Source of the DNA: Deltaproteobacteria bacterium YD0425bin50 | GTDB taxonomy: Bacteria > Desulfobacterota > Desulfobacteria > Desulfobacterales > YD0425bin50 | Direction: 5' to 3' | DNA length: 33,035 nt | NCBI GenBank assembly: GCA_002753105.1 | Contig: PDZT01000015.1 | Coordinates: forward strand, 1 to 33,035 | Shown here: positions 1-7,973 of the stretch, one piece after another | How positions within the stretch are numbered: position 1 is the first letter of the stretch | Layout: each line of letters starts with the position of its first letter | Notes under the pieces: generated by a model | Seen by the model: only the letters and a program-made list of their open reading frames with translations | The model's database searches: none | What the model was told of the DNA's origin: nothing | Program-made: the position numbers and the translations under genes

Positions 1-238
1 GGGCGTATCTAAAGGTTGGGGGACTGAATAAAGTGAACAAAAATGGAACGTCATTCCGGGGAAAAATAGAAAACCGATTAGGTTTTCTATTTTTAACCCG
101 GAATCCAGAGATGCTGCAAAATACATATATTCTGGATTCCGGATTAAAATTGAAAAATAGTCATTTTTCAATTTTCTCCGGAATGACGTGTTGGATTGTT
201 GCTTCAAAGAGTTCTCCCCCCAACCTTTAAATACGCCC
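1..238. mobile_element. MITE-like element with terminal inverted repeats
   Basis: Bases 1-22 (gggcgtatctaaaggttg...) are the reverse complement of 217-238 with one mismatch, giving 22-bp terminal inverted repeats around about 240 bp. The element may begin just before the window. Inside, 49-60 (cgtcattccggg) pairs with the ggaatgacg near 180-188, and further nested palindromes (ttttctattttt, gaatccag/ctggattc) lie between them. The only open frame (33-230) is built from these repeats and is not credible as a gene. It resembles a non-autonomous element carrying REP hairpins; no transposase is visible. Confidence 0.7.
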
Positions 239-239
239 G

Positions 240-353
240 TACAGATGTTCAGATAAATAATTGCACAGTATGAACGATTGTAGGGGCACGATGCATCGTG
301 CCCCTACATCTAATTTAATCTAACTTGTGAAATTTAATATCTGAAAATCTATA
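240..353. mobile_element. 114-bp MITE-like element, family A copy 1
   Basis: The 27-base ends 240-266 and 327-353 are imperfect inverted repeats (core ttcagataaataatt / aatatctgaa). A related element with the same ends sits at 2023-2129, so this is a dispersed family. The interior is almost wholly the perfect palindrome at 280-307. It abuts the 1-238 element directly. No coding capacity. Confidence 0.65.
280..307. repeat. Perfect 28-bp palindrome, REP type
   Basis: gtaggggcacgatg is followed directly by its exact reverse complement catcgtgcccctac. The same outer bases (gtaggggca...tgcccctac) recur in the 28-bp palindrome at 30730-30757, and a degenerate relative lies at 6823-6847. It could fold as a cruciform or a strong RNA hairpin. 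Confidence 0.85.
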
Positions 354-460
354 GCAAGTTGGGTTATATAGCGAAACTTGTGCATGAATTAGCTGTTTTT
401 CGTGACAAGTGGATGAATACCAACGACTCAGTACTATTAGTTGAGGCTATTTTCAGGGCT

Positions 461-506
461 CGTTCCCATGCTTTGCGTGGGAACGCAGTGTGGACGCTTT
501 GCGTCC
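461..506. repeat. Two tandem REP hairpins overlapping the gtrA start
   Basis: cgttcccatgc (461-471) pairs with gcgtgggaacg (475-485) across a ttt loop. Directly after, ggacgc (492-497) pairs with gcgtcc (501-506), again across ttt. The first hairpin is the same family as the one at 12823-12853. The GTG at 490, which opens the longest gtrA frame, lies between the two hairpins. Confidence 0.75.
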
Positions 507-918
507 TAATTTTTTGTTACCGACAAGGATAAATTACACACCATTGCTTTCTGTTGAAACATTTCGTTTTATCAGATTCATCATCGTAGGAGTTGTAAAC
601 ACTGCCGCCAGTTATGGTTTTTATGCAGCCTACTTATATATAGGAATGCCATATATAATGGCTGGAACATTATCATATATAACAAGTATTGTTTTCAACT
701 ATTTCGCTACTAAACGTTTTGTTTTTGACAAACCAACTCACAAGCACACTTTTTTTTATTATTTACTTTCATACGGGATTCTTTATGTTTCTAGCCTAGC
801 TTTACTTTGGCTTTTGGTTGATATCTGTAAACTTACTCCTTACATGGCTGGATTTGTAGCATTACCTATTAATGCAATTGTATCTTTTGTCTTGTTGAGG
901 ACTATTGTATTTCGCTAA
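490..918 (+). CDS. GtrA-like polyprenyl-phosphate-sugar flippase family protein
   Basis: A small, very hydrophobic protein of 142 aa (longest frame) with four predicted membrane segments. It has the family opening FRFIRFIIVGVVNTAASYGF, the central FNYFATKRFVF motif and the end SFVLLRTIVFR. GtrA-family proteins are thought to move polyprenyl-phosphate-linked sugars across the cytoplasmic membrane. The start is doubtful: the GTG at 490 lies in REP hairpins and the first 18 residues do not look like the family. TTG at 544 would give 124 aa, closer to the usual length, with aagga at 525-529 as a distant ribosome site. The gene precedes a GtrB-type glycosyltransferase by 41 bases, the classic pairing, so the two are probably cotranscribed. 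Family assignment is strong; the substrate sugar is unknown. Confidence 0.85.
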   Translation: MDALRPNFLLPTRINYTPLLSVETFRFIRFIIVGVVNTAASYGFYAAYLYIGMPYIMAGTLSYITSIVFNYFATKRFVFDKPTHKHTFFYYLLSYGILYVSSLALLWLLVDICKLTPYMAGFVALPINAIVSFVLLRTIVFR

Positions 919-959
919 ATTGGCGTTGTTCAACGCTGCTCACTTATTGTAGGTGACAA

Positions 960-1970
960 ATGAATTCAATCATTCACAGACTCTCATTGTCAGCCGTAAT
1001 ACCAGTTTATTGCGGTGCTGAATACTTAAATAAATTGGTAGAAGAATTGAATTCTATTCGGGTGAAATGGGAAAATGAAAATGCGCCTATTGCGTTAATA
1101 GAGTCAATATTTGTTATAGATGAGGCAATAGATACGTCTGCAGAAATTCTTGAAAGCTTAGCGGATGAACACGGATGGATTACGGTATTACATTTATCTC
1201 GCAATTTTGGGCAACATCCCGCCACTGCTGCTGGAATTTTACATACCTCTGGAGATTGGGTCGTCACTCTTGATGAGGACCTTCAGCATCACCCATTGAA
1301 AATTGAACAGATGCTTCATAAGGCAGCAACTCATAGTATTGATATTGTATATGCGTGTCCAAATCAAGCAGTACATGAAAACATACTTCGTGACTACGGT
1401 TCCCGTATCTACAAAAAATTGATGAGCTATATAGCTGGTAATGAAAATATCCAAATTTTTAATAGTTTTAGACTGATACGAGGATCAATAGCACGGGCAA
1501 CGAGCAGCGTTTGTGGTCATGATACTTATTTTGATATAGCGTTGTCTTGGTTCACACAGCGAGTTGGAACAGTTCCGATGGATTTGAAAGACGATCGAAT
1601 AATTCAAAGTGGAAAAAGCGGTTACAATATTCGAAAATTAATTTCTCATGCTCGACGAATGATGGTTTCGACTCATACGAAATTGCTTCGACTGGGTGCA
1701 TTGTTAGGTGGCACTGCGTTGATATCAAGTTTCGCTTATGGAGCATGGTTGTTATATTTAGAACTTGTTTTAAACTTGAAGTCAGGCGTTAGGGGCTGGA
1801 GTTCATTAATACTTGCCATTATTTTTTTCGGTGGTATATCGATTTTTATGATAGGCATTTTGCTCGAATATATTGCAGTAATACTCCTTCATACTCAAGG
1901 GAAACCTACTTTTTTTATAGTTGATCGTCGATCAGATGCTTTTCTATTAGAATGGTTTAAAGGGAGTTGA
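960..1970 (+). CDS. GtrB/CsbB-like polyprenyl-phosphate glycosyltransferase (GT2)
   Basis: A 336-aa family 2 glycosyltransferase with C-terminal membrane anchors. The GT-A fold runs over about residues 8-235: SAVIPVYCGAEYL near the start, NFGQHPATAAGIL at 82-94, and the metal/nucleotide motif DEDLQ at 105-109. The SGYNIRKLISHA segment (about 220-231) matches the conserved acceptor region of DPM1/GtrB/ArnC enzymes. Two hydrophobic helices follow, about 245-270 and 281-310. Such enzymes move a sugar from an NDP donor to undecaprenyl phosphate on the cytoplasmic face. It follows the GtrA-like gene, which would flip the product. The ATG is preceded by a weak taggtgac ribosome site. The sugar cannot be read from sequence. 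Confidence 0.9.
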   Translation: MNSIIHRLSLSAVIPVYCGAEYLNKLVEELNSIRVKWENENAPIALIESIFVIDEAIDTSAEILESLADEHGWITVLHLSRNFGQHPATAAGILHTSGDWVVTLDEDLQHHPLKIEQMLHKAATHSIDIVYACPNQAVHENILRDYGSRIYKKLMSYIAGNENIQIFNSFRLIRGSIARATSSVCGHDTYFDIALSWFTQRVGTVPMDLKDDRIIQSGKSGYNIRKLISHARRMMVSTHTKLLRLGALLGGTALISSFAYGAWLLYLELVLNLKSGVRGWSSLILAIIFFGGISIFMIGILLEYIAVILLHTQGKPTFFIVDRRSDAFLLEWFKGS

Positions 1971-2022
1971 TTATCCATTAAGGCTATTATTATAATTGTG
2001 ATAAATGGCTGCAAGGATCAAC

Positions 2023-2129
2023 TATAGACTTTCAGATAATTCATTTCACAAGGCTAGAGGGAGGAGATAATACATTTTAGTATATCTCCGACCGATAACG
2101 CCGTGAAATTATTTATCTGAAAGTCTATA
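2023..2129. mobile_element. 107-bp MITE-like element, family A copy 2
   Basis: Bases 2023-2049 (tatagactttcagataat...) and 2103-2129 are 27-base inverted repeats with few mismatches. They match the ends of the element at 240-353. The interior holds a different imperfect hairpin (ggagataatac ... gtatatctcc). It fills most of the gap between the glycosyltransferase and the epimerase genes. No coding capacity. Confidence 0.75.
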
Positions 2130-2151
2130 TAGTTTAAAAAGGCCGATCAAC

Positions 2152-3144
2152 ATGTTAATACTAAATCATATTTCTTTTGAGCCTCATGCATACCCAAAAA
2201 AAATTGTGTTGATATTTGGATTCGGTTTGTTGGGTTGGAACATTGTTGATTGCTTGAATATTCGAAAGTCGTTTGTCATACATTCATTGCAGTATTCATG
2301 GAAAAATTCCAAAGATCGTGCTTTACAAAATGCAACTATACTCAAATTTTTGACTGATAACGTAAAGGATAAAGCAAAGATCGATTCGATTCACATGCAG
2401 ATAAGCATTTTATGGAGTGCGGGTAAAGGCGGATTTGGGATGAATACAGGAGAAGCCGCAACTGAAATTGATGCATTTCGTGATGTAATTGTTTTAGCAA
2501 AGGATATTCGCCGTATTTTTCCGTATATTTCTATTTTTTTTCATATGTTAAGCTCTGCTGGTGGGCTTTACGAAGGTCACTGCAACGTGACACCAGATAC
2601 GCCACCGCACCCAATTCGTCCTTATGGTTTTCTAAAATTAGAACAGGAAAAATATGCTTCAACTTTATCCGATATAGAAGTGAATGTGCTCATTTATAGA
2701 CTGAGTTCCGTGTACGGATATGCTGGAAATTGGAGAAGACTTGGCTTGGTTCCCACTTTACTTCGGAATGCTAGGGAAATGAAAGTGTCATGTATTTTCG
2801 GTCGTATTGATACATTACGAGACTATGTTTTAGCAAGTGATGTGGGACGGTTTATTGCAGCATCCATTATGGAACCAGATCATGGATATAATGTGTTTAC
2901 ATTGGCTTCTGGGAAGCCAAGTACTGTATTTGAAATACTACGTTCAGTAGAAAGTCTTCTTCATAAAAAATTATACCTTCAGTTTATTGCAACTGATATT
3001 AATTCAGCTCACAACAGCTATTCAAGAAGTGTTTTACCAAAAACATGGAAATCAACTGATCTTCAGACAGGAATACGTCATACTTATTTGGAGTTAATTG
3101 GAAGGCCTCAATTATCGTTTCAATACCTAATAGTCAGTGCATAA
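2152..3144 (+). CDS. NAD-dependent epimerase/dehydratase (extended SDR)
   Basis: A 330-aa extended short-chain dehydrogenase/reductase. The glycine-rich NAD site GFGLLG is at 23-28 behind a hydrophobic strand (KKIVLIFGFG). The active-site segment has SSAGGLY (135-141) and YGFLK, giving the YxxxK pair Y158/K162. The region RLSSVYGY and the later FGRIDTLRDYVLASDVGRF match sugar-nucleotide epimerases, where RDYVhvxDV is typical. It would change a nucleotide sugar, perhaps the donor for the neighbouring glycosyltransferase. A MITE separates it from that gene, so shared transcription is uncertain. The start has no strong ribosome site. The 14-residue stretch before the first strand is slightly long. 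Substrate unknown. Confidence 0.8.
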   Translation: MLILNHISFEPHAYPKKIVLIFGFGLLGWNIVDCLNIRKSFVIHSLQYSWKNSKDRALQNATILKFLTDNVKDKAKIDSIHMQISILWSAGKGGFGMNTGEAATEIDAFRDVIVLAKDIRRIFPYISIFFHMLSSAGGLYEGHCNVTPDTPPHPIRPYGFLKLEQEKYASTLSDIEVNVLIYRLSSVYGYAGNWRRLGLVPTLLRNAREMKVSCIFGRIDTLRDYVLASDVGRFIAASIMEPDHGYNVFTLASGKPSTVFEILRSVESLLHKKLYLQFIATDINSAHNSYSRSVLPKTWKSTDLQTGIRHTYLELIGRPQLSFQYLIVSA

Positions 3145-3166
3145 TTTTCATATACACATCATGTTA

Positions 3167-5653
3167 TTACACCTTTTTTGGTGTATGTTTCCTTGAGGGA
3201 TCCCAAATAAAGGAGATTGCAATTAATAAAATTAGCGTAACCCATCCTACTGCTGTAATAATAAGCCATATAATATCCGTTTTAGGGTAACATGTTAACT
3301 CAACAAGTTGTTTAGTTCCTGTCTTTATTGGAAAGGCTCTCATAATGTAGTTGGCTTGATATAGTTTCACTGGATTTCCGTCAACTGTCACTGTCCATTT
3401 TGGATCATAATTATCACTGAGTACAATAAATCCATTTTGATCAGTTGAAACCTCAACTTGAATTTTATTTGGATTGTATGAAATCAAGTTGATCGTTGAT
3501 TGAATAGGATTGGCTGCATTGCTAACTTGTTTGAATTCATCAGGCGGCATGACTTCTAATACGACTTTATTTTTAAAATCTGATGCAGCGGTATATGTGG
3601 AAATTGTTTTATAAGCTTCCTGACGATTTTTACAGAATTGATAAGAAGGCACGAAAAAGACTCTTGGAAATACATTATTGTTTTCATATATTTTTATTTC
3701 ATTGTCATAAACTAGTTTTAGACTGGCCATATTTATTATCGTTGATGGTGGTACTAAAACGTATTTTACATTAAGAAGATCAAAAAGTGGAGAATTATAT
3801 GAACTGAAGTGGGACCATCTGCTGAAATTATCAGGAAACGGGGCAGCCGGTCCATATTGACTTAAATGAAGAAATTCAGCATAGCGTTTAGGGTACATAG
3901 AATCGTAGCCACCGATGTCTTCAATGTCAAACGGAGCAAATGAATTATGCATAAAATTTCCGAAGGTGATTATCCTATATTTTGATGTATCATCTTTTAA
4001 AAACTGGATTGCATCTGTCATTGGATATTCAAAGTTTTTAGGTGATGCTGTGTTATAATACCGGCCAAAAGAGATCAAATCATAGGAAAGTATGAGAATA
4101 CTTAAAACAAAAAAAATAGGTTGTGATTGTTTGCCCTTGAAAAAATAAATAGAAACAATTGATACAAATGACATAAAAACTAAACCGAGGGGGATAGATA
4201 TTATAGGTGATGAGAGGGCAAAATGGTTTTGTATGATGGTTTTAACTTGATTCCAATTCATTGAGTCAGTAAAATTGATTGCCCATTTTATACCTGTATC
4301 TGTCTGAACAACAAGAGATAATGTAATCGCTGTTAGCAAAACCAATGTCCATAAAAAAATCATTCCCCAACTTTTTTTATCTTCTCGAACCAAAATATCA
4401 GCACCAAGTGCCGCTAATACGCAAATTGAAAAACCAAATAGATATAAAATTCTTGTTGGAGTCGATAAATTTAATCCGGGAACATATTTCGCTAGCGGAT
4501 AATAGAGAATGCTTCCCATTGCCATAAGGATGGGTATAAACGCTGATAAAAAATAAAACAGAACGTATTTTTTTCGGGTAATGTAAGGAATACAGCCTAC
4601 CATTAAAAAAAGTGGCAAAATTCCTGAATAGATGCATAACTCATTGTAGTTATTATATGTTAATTTTGGTTTATGTCCCGGAGTAAAACATACCCCTCTG
4701 CCTGCAGGGGTTCCAAAGAAATCAGGGAATATCAATGTCGTTAAATATTTTTTTGGCAGTTCTCCTGTTCTCTGAAAAAGTTCATCAAATGAAAATTTGC
4801 GACGTTGAAAAGAATCCTCCTGAATTGTGGAAAAATGTCTAAAAATAAAATAAGATGATGAAGAGAACGTTATTATTAAAGTTAAAAGCAATGCAGGTAT
4901 ATCACGCATTACGATTTTTATTTTTGGTAAATCGCTCGTGTTGCTTCTCATCAAAAATAATCGATAAATACAATATAACGTAAGAAATAGGCATTGATAA
5001 ATAAGCGGCTGTGCATGGGCACCTGTAATCGACAAACCAATGACGCAAGCTATGCAAAGGATATGTAGCACTCTTTTTGTCTTCAGCCATAATTCAAAAA
5101 AATATAAAAAAGCTGGTAAGGTAGCTGCTAAATACATACAAAAACCATGCTCAAATTCAAACCAAACCATTACATATCCGTTGAACATCCATGCTACTGC
5201 GCCGATTAACGAAGAATATTCTTTGAGGCCTATTTCTTTAAGATATAAAAACATGAAGATACCGGACCCAAGTAGGTGAATCCAGAGCAAAAGATCATGA
5301 GCGTTTGTAAGGGAAAATAATGAATAGAAAAAAAATACTAAAGGATGTGTCGGCGGAGACGATCCTCTACCGCAAAGGTTCCTTCCATCCCAAAAAAAGA
5401 GCGTTTTTGAGTCAATCCCTTTTTTAAACAAATTCATGCCGGGATATGCACCATTAACTGGATCCGTTATTATTGGATTATGCGCACGGTAATTATCTAC
5501 TTGAGCAGACCATGGCAAAAACTGGAATAGATTATCAAAAGCGTAAAAGGTTTTGTTTTGAAAAATAACCGGATAAAAAAAAATAACTGTGAGTATGAAA
5601 ATATAGAATGTCGAGATTAATATGTTTTTTTTTGAAATGTTATTTTCTATCAT
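3167..5653 (-). CDS. YfhO-like polytopic membrane protein (putative GT-C glycosyltransferase)
   Basis: An 828-aa membrane protein with about a dozen hydrophobic segments over residues 10-510, then a soluble C-terminal region and one last helix near 795-817. The first periplasmic loop carries FDNLFQFLPW with an Asp at about 40, the expected GT-C acidic site. The C-terminal part has the YfhO signature: LSDNYDPKWTVTVDGNPVKL followed by YIMRAFPIKTG, a beta-sandwich seen in this family. In Bacillus, YfhO works with CsbB (a GtrB relative) to glycosylate lipoteichoic acid. Here a GtrA/GtrB pair lies 1.2 kb away, pointing to the same chemistry on another acceptor. The gene is convergent with the epimerase (22-base gap), so it has its own promoter. 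No clear Shine-Dalgarno sequence precedes the ATG. Confidence 0.8.
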   Translation of the reverse strand: MIENNISKKNILISTFYIFILTVIFFYPVIFQNKTFYAFDNLFQFLPWSAQVDNYRAHNPIITDPVNGAYPGMNLFKKGIDSKTLFFWDGRNLCGRGSSPPTHPLVFFFYSLFSLTNAHDLLLWIHLLGSGIFMFLYLKEIGLKEYSSLIGAVAWMFNGYVMVWFEFEHGFCMYLAATLPAFLYFFELWLKTKRVLHILCIACVIGLSITGAHAQPLIYQCLFLTLYCIYRLFLMRSNTSDLPKIKIVMRDIPALLLTLIITFSSSSYFIFRHFSTIQEDSFQRRKFSFDELFQRTGELPKKYLTTLIFPDFFGTPAGRGVCFTPGHKPKLTYNNYNELCIYSGILPLFLMVGCIPYITRKKYVLFYFLSAFIPILMAMGSILYYPLAKYVPGLNLSTPTRILYLFGFSICVLAALGADILVREDKKSWGMIFLWTLVLLTAITLSLVVQTDTGIKWAINFTDSMNWNQVKTIIQNHFALSSPIISIPLGLVFMSFVSIVSIYFFKGKQSQPIFFVLSILILSYDLISFGRYYNTASPKNFEYPMTDAIQFLKDDTSKYRIITFGNFMHNSFAPFDIEDIGGYDSMYPKRYAEFLHLSQYGPAAPFPDNFSRWSHFSSYNSPLFDLLNVKYVLVPPSTIINMASLKLVYDNEIKIYENNNVFPRVFFVPSYQFCKNRQEAYKTISTYTAASDFKNKVVLEVMPPDEFKQVSNAANPIQSTINLISYNPNKIQVEVSTDQNGFIVLSDNYDPKWTVTVDGNPVKLYQANYIMRAFPIKTGTKQLVELTCYPKTDIIWLIITAVGWVTLILLIAISFIWDPSRKHTPKKV

Positions 5654-5868
5654 TTAACAATTTGTTCATATTTCATATAAGTTTATAATCCAGACGTTGT
5701 TTTTATTTAGTATCTATAAGCGGCAAGTTTCATATTCCAGATAACACTTTATGAATAATGTTTTATTTTTAATTAGCATAGTTATCGATAATATGTGTAC
5801 TATAATGGACAGTGTTCATGAAGATGCGACATCACGAGTTCCCTTTTTTAAAAAAAATGTATTGTTGT
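5654..5868. other. Intergenic, AT-rich, no gene seen
   Basis: This stretch upstream of the YfhO-like gene has no credible open frame and no convincing promoter by eye. It ends at the 147-bp MITE-like element. Its end (ttgttgt, 5862-5868) is repeated just after that element. Confidence 0.4.
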
Positions 5869-6015
5869 CTATACTTTTGCATTTTTTTTCTTTTTGACGT
5901 AACTCAAAGTCCAGAATGCTTGATTTTACTGGATTCCCGCTTTCGCGGGAATGACGATCGCTATTTTTGTATAATAAGTCATTTCAATAGGTTATAAAAA
6001 AGTGCAAAAGTATAG
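5869..6015. mobile_element. 147-bp MITE-like element, family B copy 1
   Basis: Ends ctatacttttgcatttttt and aaaaaagtgcaaaagtatag are inverted repeats of about 20 bases with one mismatch. The body holds tccagaatgcttgattttac followed by ggattcccgctttcgcgggaatgac, a REP hairpin. A nearly identical 147-bp copy lies at 17010-17156. Direct repeats ttgttgt flank this copy (5862-5868 and 6016-6022), a likely 7-bp target-site duplication. Confidence 0.85.
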
Positions 6016-6239
6016 TTGTTGTGTCAAAATTCAAAATTAAACTACAAATGCACTGATTACTGATTTAGTCCAATATAGATATTGAATGTGAAGTTCAAGA
6101 TGTAATTTGTTTATCAGCAAATTTTTTTTATTTACACTATACATGGAAAAGTATAATCTAGCATTTAATGTGCCGCACTGCAGCGCTTATACCAAAAAAG
6201 AATATTAACTTTTACTACAATACAATAGGGAGAATAGAT

Positions 6240-6743
6240 ATGGAAAAAGAGAATGAAGTACTTGAAGATAAGAAAGAACCAGAAAAAATTGATCCTAATC
6301 TCATTGTAAAGAATCATGTCATCGGTGCTATGGCTGTTGGACTTTTACCTTTACCACTTATAGACCTTGTTGCGCTCACAGGCGTGCAGATAAATATGTT
6401 AAGAAAATTATCACAATTATATACTGTTTCCTTTCAGCATGATAAAGTTAGGAATATACTTGCTTCGTTAATAGGTGCAGGCCTGCCCGTTGCAGTATCA
6501 GGTGCTGTTAGTAGCTTTTTGAAATTTATCCCTGTTATTGGACAAGCAACCGGTGCAATAGCAATGCCTATACTTTCCGGCGCAAGCACTTATGCTGTGG
6601 GAAAAGTATTTATTAGACATTTTGAATCTGGCGGGACATTTTTGACTTTTAATCCTGATGCAGTCAAAGAATATTATGAAGCCATGTTCAAAGAAGGGCA
6701 AGAAGTAGCATCTCATCTGAAGAAAAACGATGCTGAGAAATAA
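6240..6743 (+). CDS. DUF697-like small membrane protein
   Basis: I place the start at the ATG at 6240, where an aggga ribosome site lies about 7 bases upstream; the frame opens earlier (6168) but that part looks non-coding. The 167-aa product has a charged N-terminus (about 20 residues), then alternating hydrophobic helices: NHVIGAMAVGLLPLPLIDLV (about 25-44) and two more at about 80-125 rich in Gly/Ala. The pattern with a LPLPLIDxxxLxxxQxxMxxxLxxLY segment is typical of the DUF697 family, found alone or fused to GTPases (YcjF-like). Its role is unknown. It stands alone, between a MITE and the convergent flagellar genes. Confidence 0.7.
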   Translation: MEKENEVLEDKKEPEKIDPNLIVKNHVIGAMAVGLLPLPLIDLVALTGVQINMLRKLSQLYTVSFQHDKVRNILASLIGAGLPVAVSGAVSSFLKFIPVIGQATGAIAMPILSGASTYAVGKVFIRHFESGGTFLTFNPDAVKEYYEAMFKEGQEVASHLKKNDAEK

Positions 6744-6748
6744 AAAAC

Positions 6749-6869
6749 GATCATCGTTTCGGCCGAACATTATCGCTGCCGTAACAGAATTGAAGGGGTG
6801 AACCTTGTGTTCTCCCTCCAAAAGGGCGATGACAAGCATCGCCCCTACTTTGTGGCCGAAATGATGATC
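6749..6869. mobile_element. 121-bp element with inverted ends and REP hairpins
   Basis: gatcatcgtttcggcc (6749-6764) is the reverse complement of 6854-6869 with one mismatch. Inside are two hairpins: ggggtgaac/gttctccct (imperfect, about 6796-6818) and gggcgatg/catcgccc (about 6824-6844), the latter ending in cccctac like the palindromes at 280 and 30730. It sits between the convergent DUF697-like gene and flgD, where it could also end transcription. Confidence 0.65.
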
Positions 6870-6909
6870 AATGCCATCGTAATTCGTTATTCCTAATTTC
6901 CAAGTACAA

Positions 6910-7785
6910 TTATTGTAATACCATTTGTGCTAGTGCTTGCCAATCAGGTTCAGCTACAGGTAAATCACCAATCGTTGTATTATTAGGTAATTGAATTGTA
7001 TCCTGTCCTTGACTATCAGAACTTGTAGCTGGTTGATTTGTTTCGTTAGATGCAGGCACTTGTTCACTCACTTTCAATACTTTTATTACTGACGATGGAG
7101 AAATCAGCGTATCATTCAACATGAGATATGGAATACCATTTTGATAAGTAACACCTGTCACTTCACCAGAAACTGTTGTTTTAACAGGCACGAAAGTGCC
7201 GCCTTCACTTTCCGCCACAACTTCATAGCTATAGCTCCCATCAGCAACACTCTTTCCAGAATTATCCCGTCCATCCCATTGGATATTATGTGTGCCGGGA
7301 TCAATGTTTCCAAGATTTATCCGTCTGACTTCAAGCCCATCTTTATTAGAAACAATCACTGTCGTTGATGCAGGCTGATCAATGGTAAATGATCCACCCC
7401 GAGCTGCACCTTCTGAAACAATGATATTATTGTTTTGTGTAAGAACTTCTTTGCCAATATAATCAATTAGATTCCCATCGGATTTTGCTTCAAGTGATTT
7501 CAGAATCGATGAGAGCGTATTATTTGCATTAAACTGTTGTTCAAGCGATGAAAACTGCGCTAATTGAGTTGCAAATTGAGTTCCTTCCTGAGGATTTAAT
7601 GGATCCTGATTTTTTAATTGGGCAATAAGCATTGTTAAAAAAGCATTTTTGCCAAGCGGATCTTCTTCCTTTTTTTTCTCAGTTGAAGGTGAACTATATA
7701 CAGCGTCAAGATTATAGTAATTGCCTGGAGCACTATAAGTGCTGTAATTGCTTGAAGTTGCTGAACTGACTTGGCTGAGTGACAT
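6910..7785 (-). CDS. flgD: Flagellar hook assembly scaffold FlgD
   Basis: FlgD caps the growing hook and is needed for FlgE subunits to add. The 291-aa product has the N-terminal signature GKNAFLTMLIAQLKNQDPLN (46-65) followed by EGTQFATQLAQFSSLEQ (67-83). The central part (about 105-235) fits the tudor/Ig-like FlgD_Ig region, with WDGRDNSGKSVADGSYSYEV at 170-189. A Ser/Gln/Asn-rich tail of about 50 residues extends past the usual end. The ATG follows a ggggg ribosome site by 5 bases. It lies downstream of fliK, separated by 245 bases with a candidate sigma-54 promoter of its own (7845-7859). No flgE follows; the next gene is convergent, so the hook operon is shortened here. Confidence 0.95.
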   Translation of the reverse strand: MSLSQVSSATSSNYSTYSAPGNYYNLDAVYSSPSTEKKKEEDPLGKNAFLTMLIAQLKNQDPLNPQEGTQFATQLAQFSSLEQQFNANNTLSSILKSLEAKSDGNLIDYIGKEVLTQNNNIIVSEGAARGGSFTIDQPASTTVIVSNKDGLEVRRINLGNIDPGTHNIQWDGRDNSGKSVADGSYSYEVVAESEGGTFVPVKTTVSGEVTGVTYQNGIPYLMLNDTLISPSSVIKVLKVSEQVPASNETNQPATSSDSQGQDTIQLPNNTTIGDLPVAEPDWQALAQMVLQ

Positions 7786-7844
7786 ATTTCCCCCTAATCT
7801 TTATTCGTAGCGTTGAGGTTTTTTGTTTTTTAGAATTCTAATCA

Positions 7845-7859
7845 GCATATATTATGCCA
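7845..7859 (-). promoter_or_regulatory. Candidate sigma-54 promoter of flgD
   Basis: On the minus strand the sequence reads TGGCATAATATATGC. The GG and GC doublets are exactly 10 bases apart, as sigma-54 requires, though the -12 box is ATGC instead of TTGC. It lies about 60 bases before the flgD ATG. The fliK promoter has the same TGGCATAA start and a similar distance, which supports both. Confidence 0.5.
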
Positions 7860-7891
7860 TTTTTTAATGGAGGAAATACTTGTTATTATTT

Positions 7892-7932
7892 CAATTGGTT
7901 AAAAAAACATGGACAATTCTTTTAACCAATTG
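7892..7932. terminator. 13-bp perfect stem between fliK and flgD
   Basis: caattggttaaaa (7892-7904) pairs perfectly with ttttaaccaattg (7920-7932), with a 15-base loop. It lies after the fliK stop and before the flgD promoter. There is no clear U-tract on the minus strand, so it may be a terminator of another kind, a binding site, or an element remnant. Confidence 0.4.
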
Positions 7933-7973
7933 CGTTGATAATTTTTCCTGCTGAGTCCATTAACTAGGAAAAA

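Noticed and set aside
33-230. 65-codon frame at the window start
   Set aside because: It is made entirely of the inverted repeats of the 1-238 element.
490-1970. Phage serotype-conversion cassette (gtrABC)
   Set aside because: GtrA and GtrB types are present, but no phage genes, integrase or attachment site are seen nearby.
5812-5997. 61-codon plus-strand frame
   Set aside because: It runs through the 147-bp repeat element and has no family features.
6168-6239. N-terminal extension of the DUF697-like protein
   Set aside because: No ribosome site at 6168 and the residues do not look like the family; ATG 6240 has a good site.
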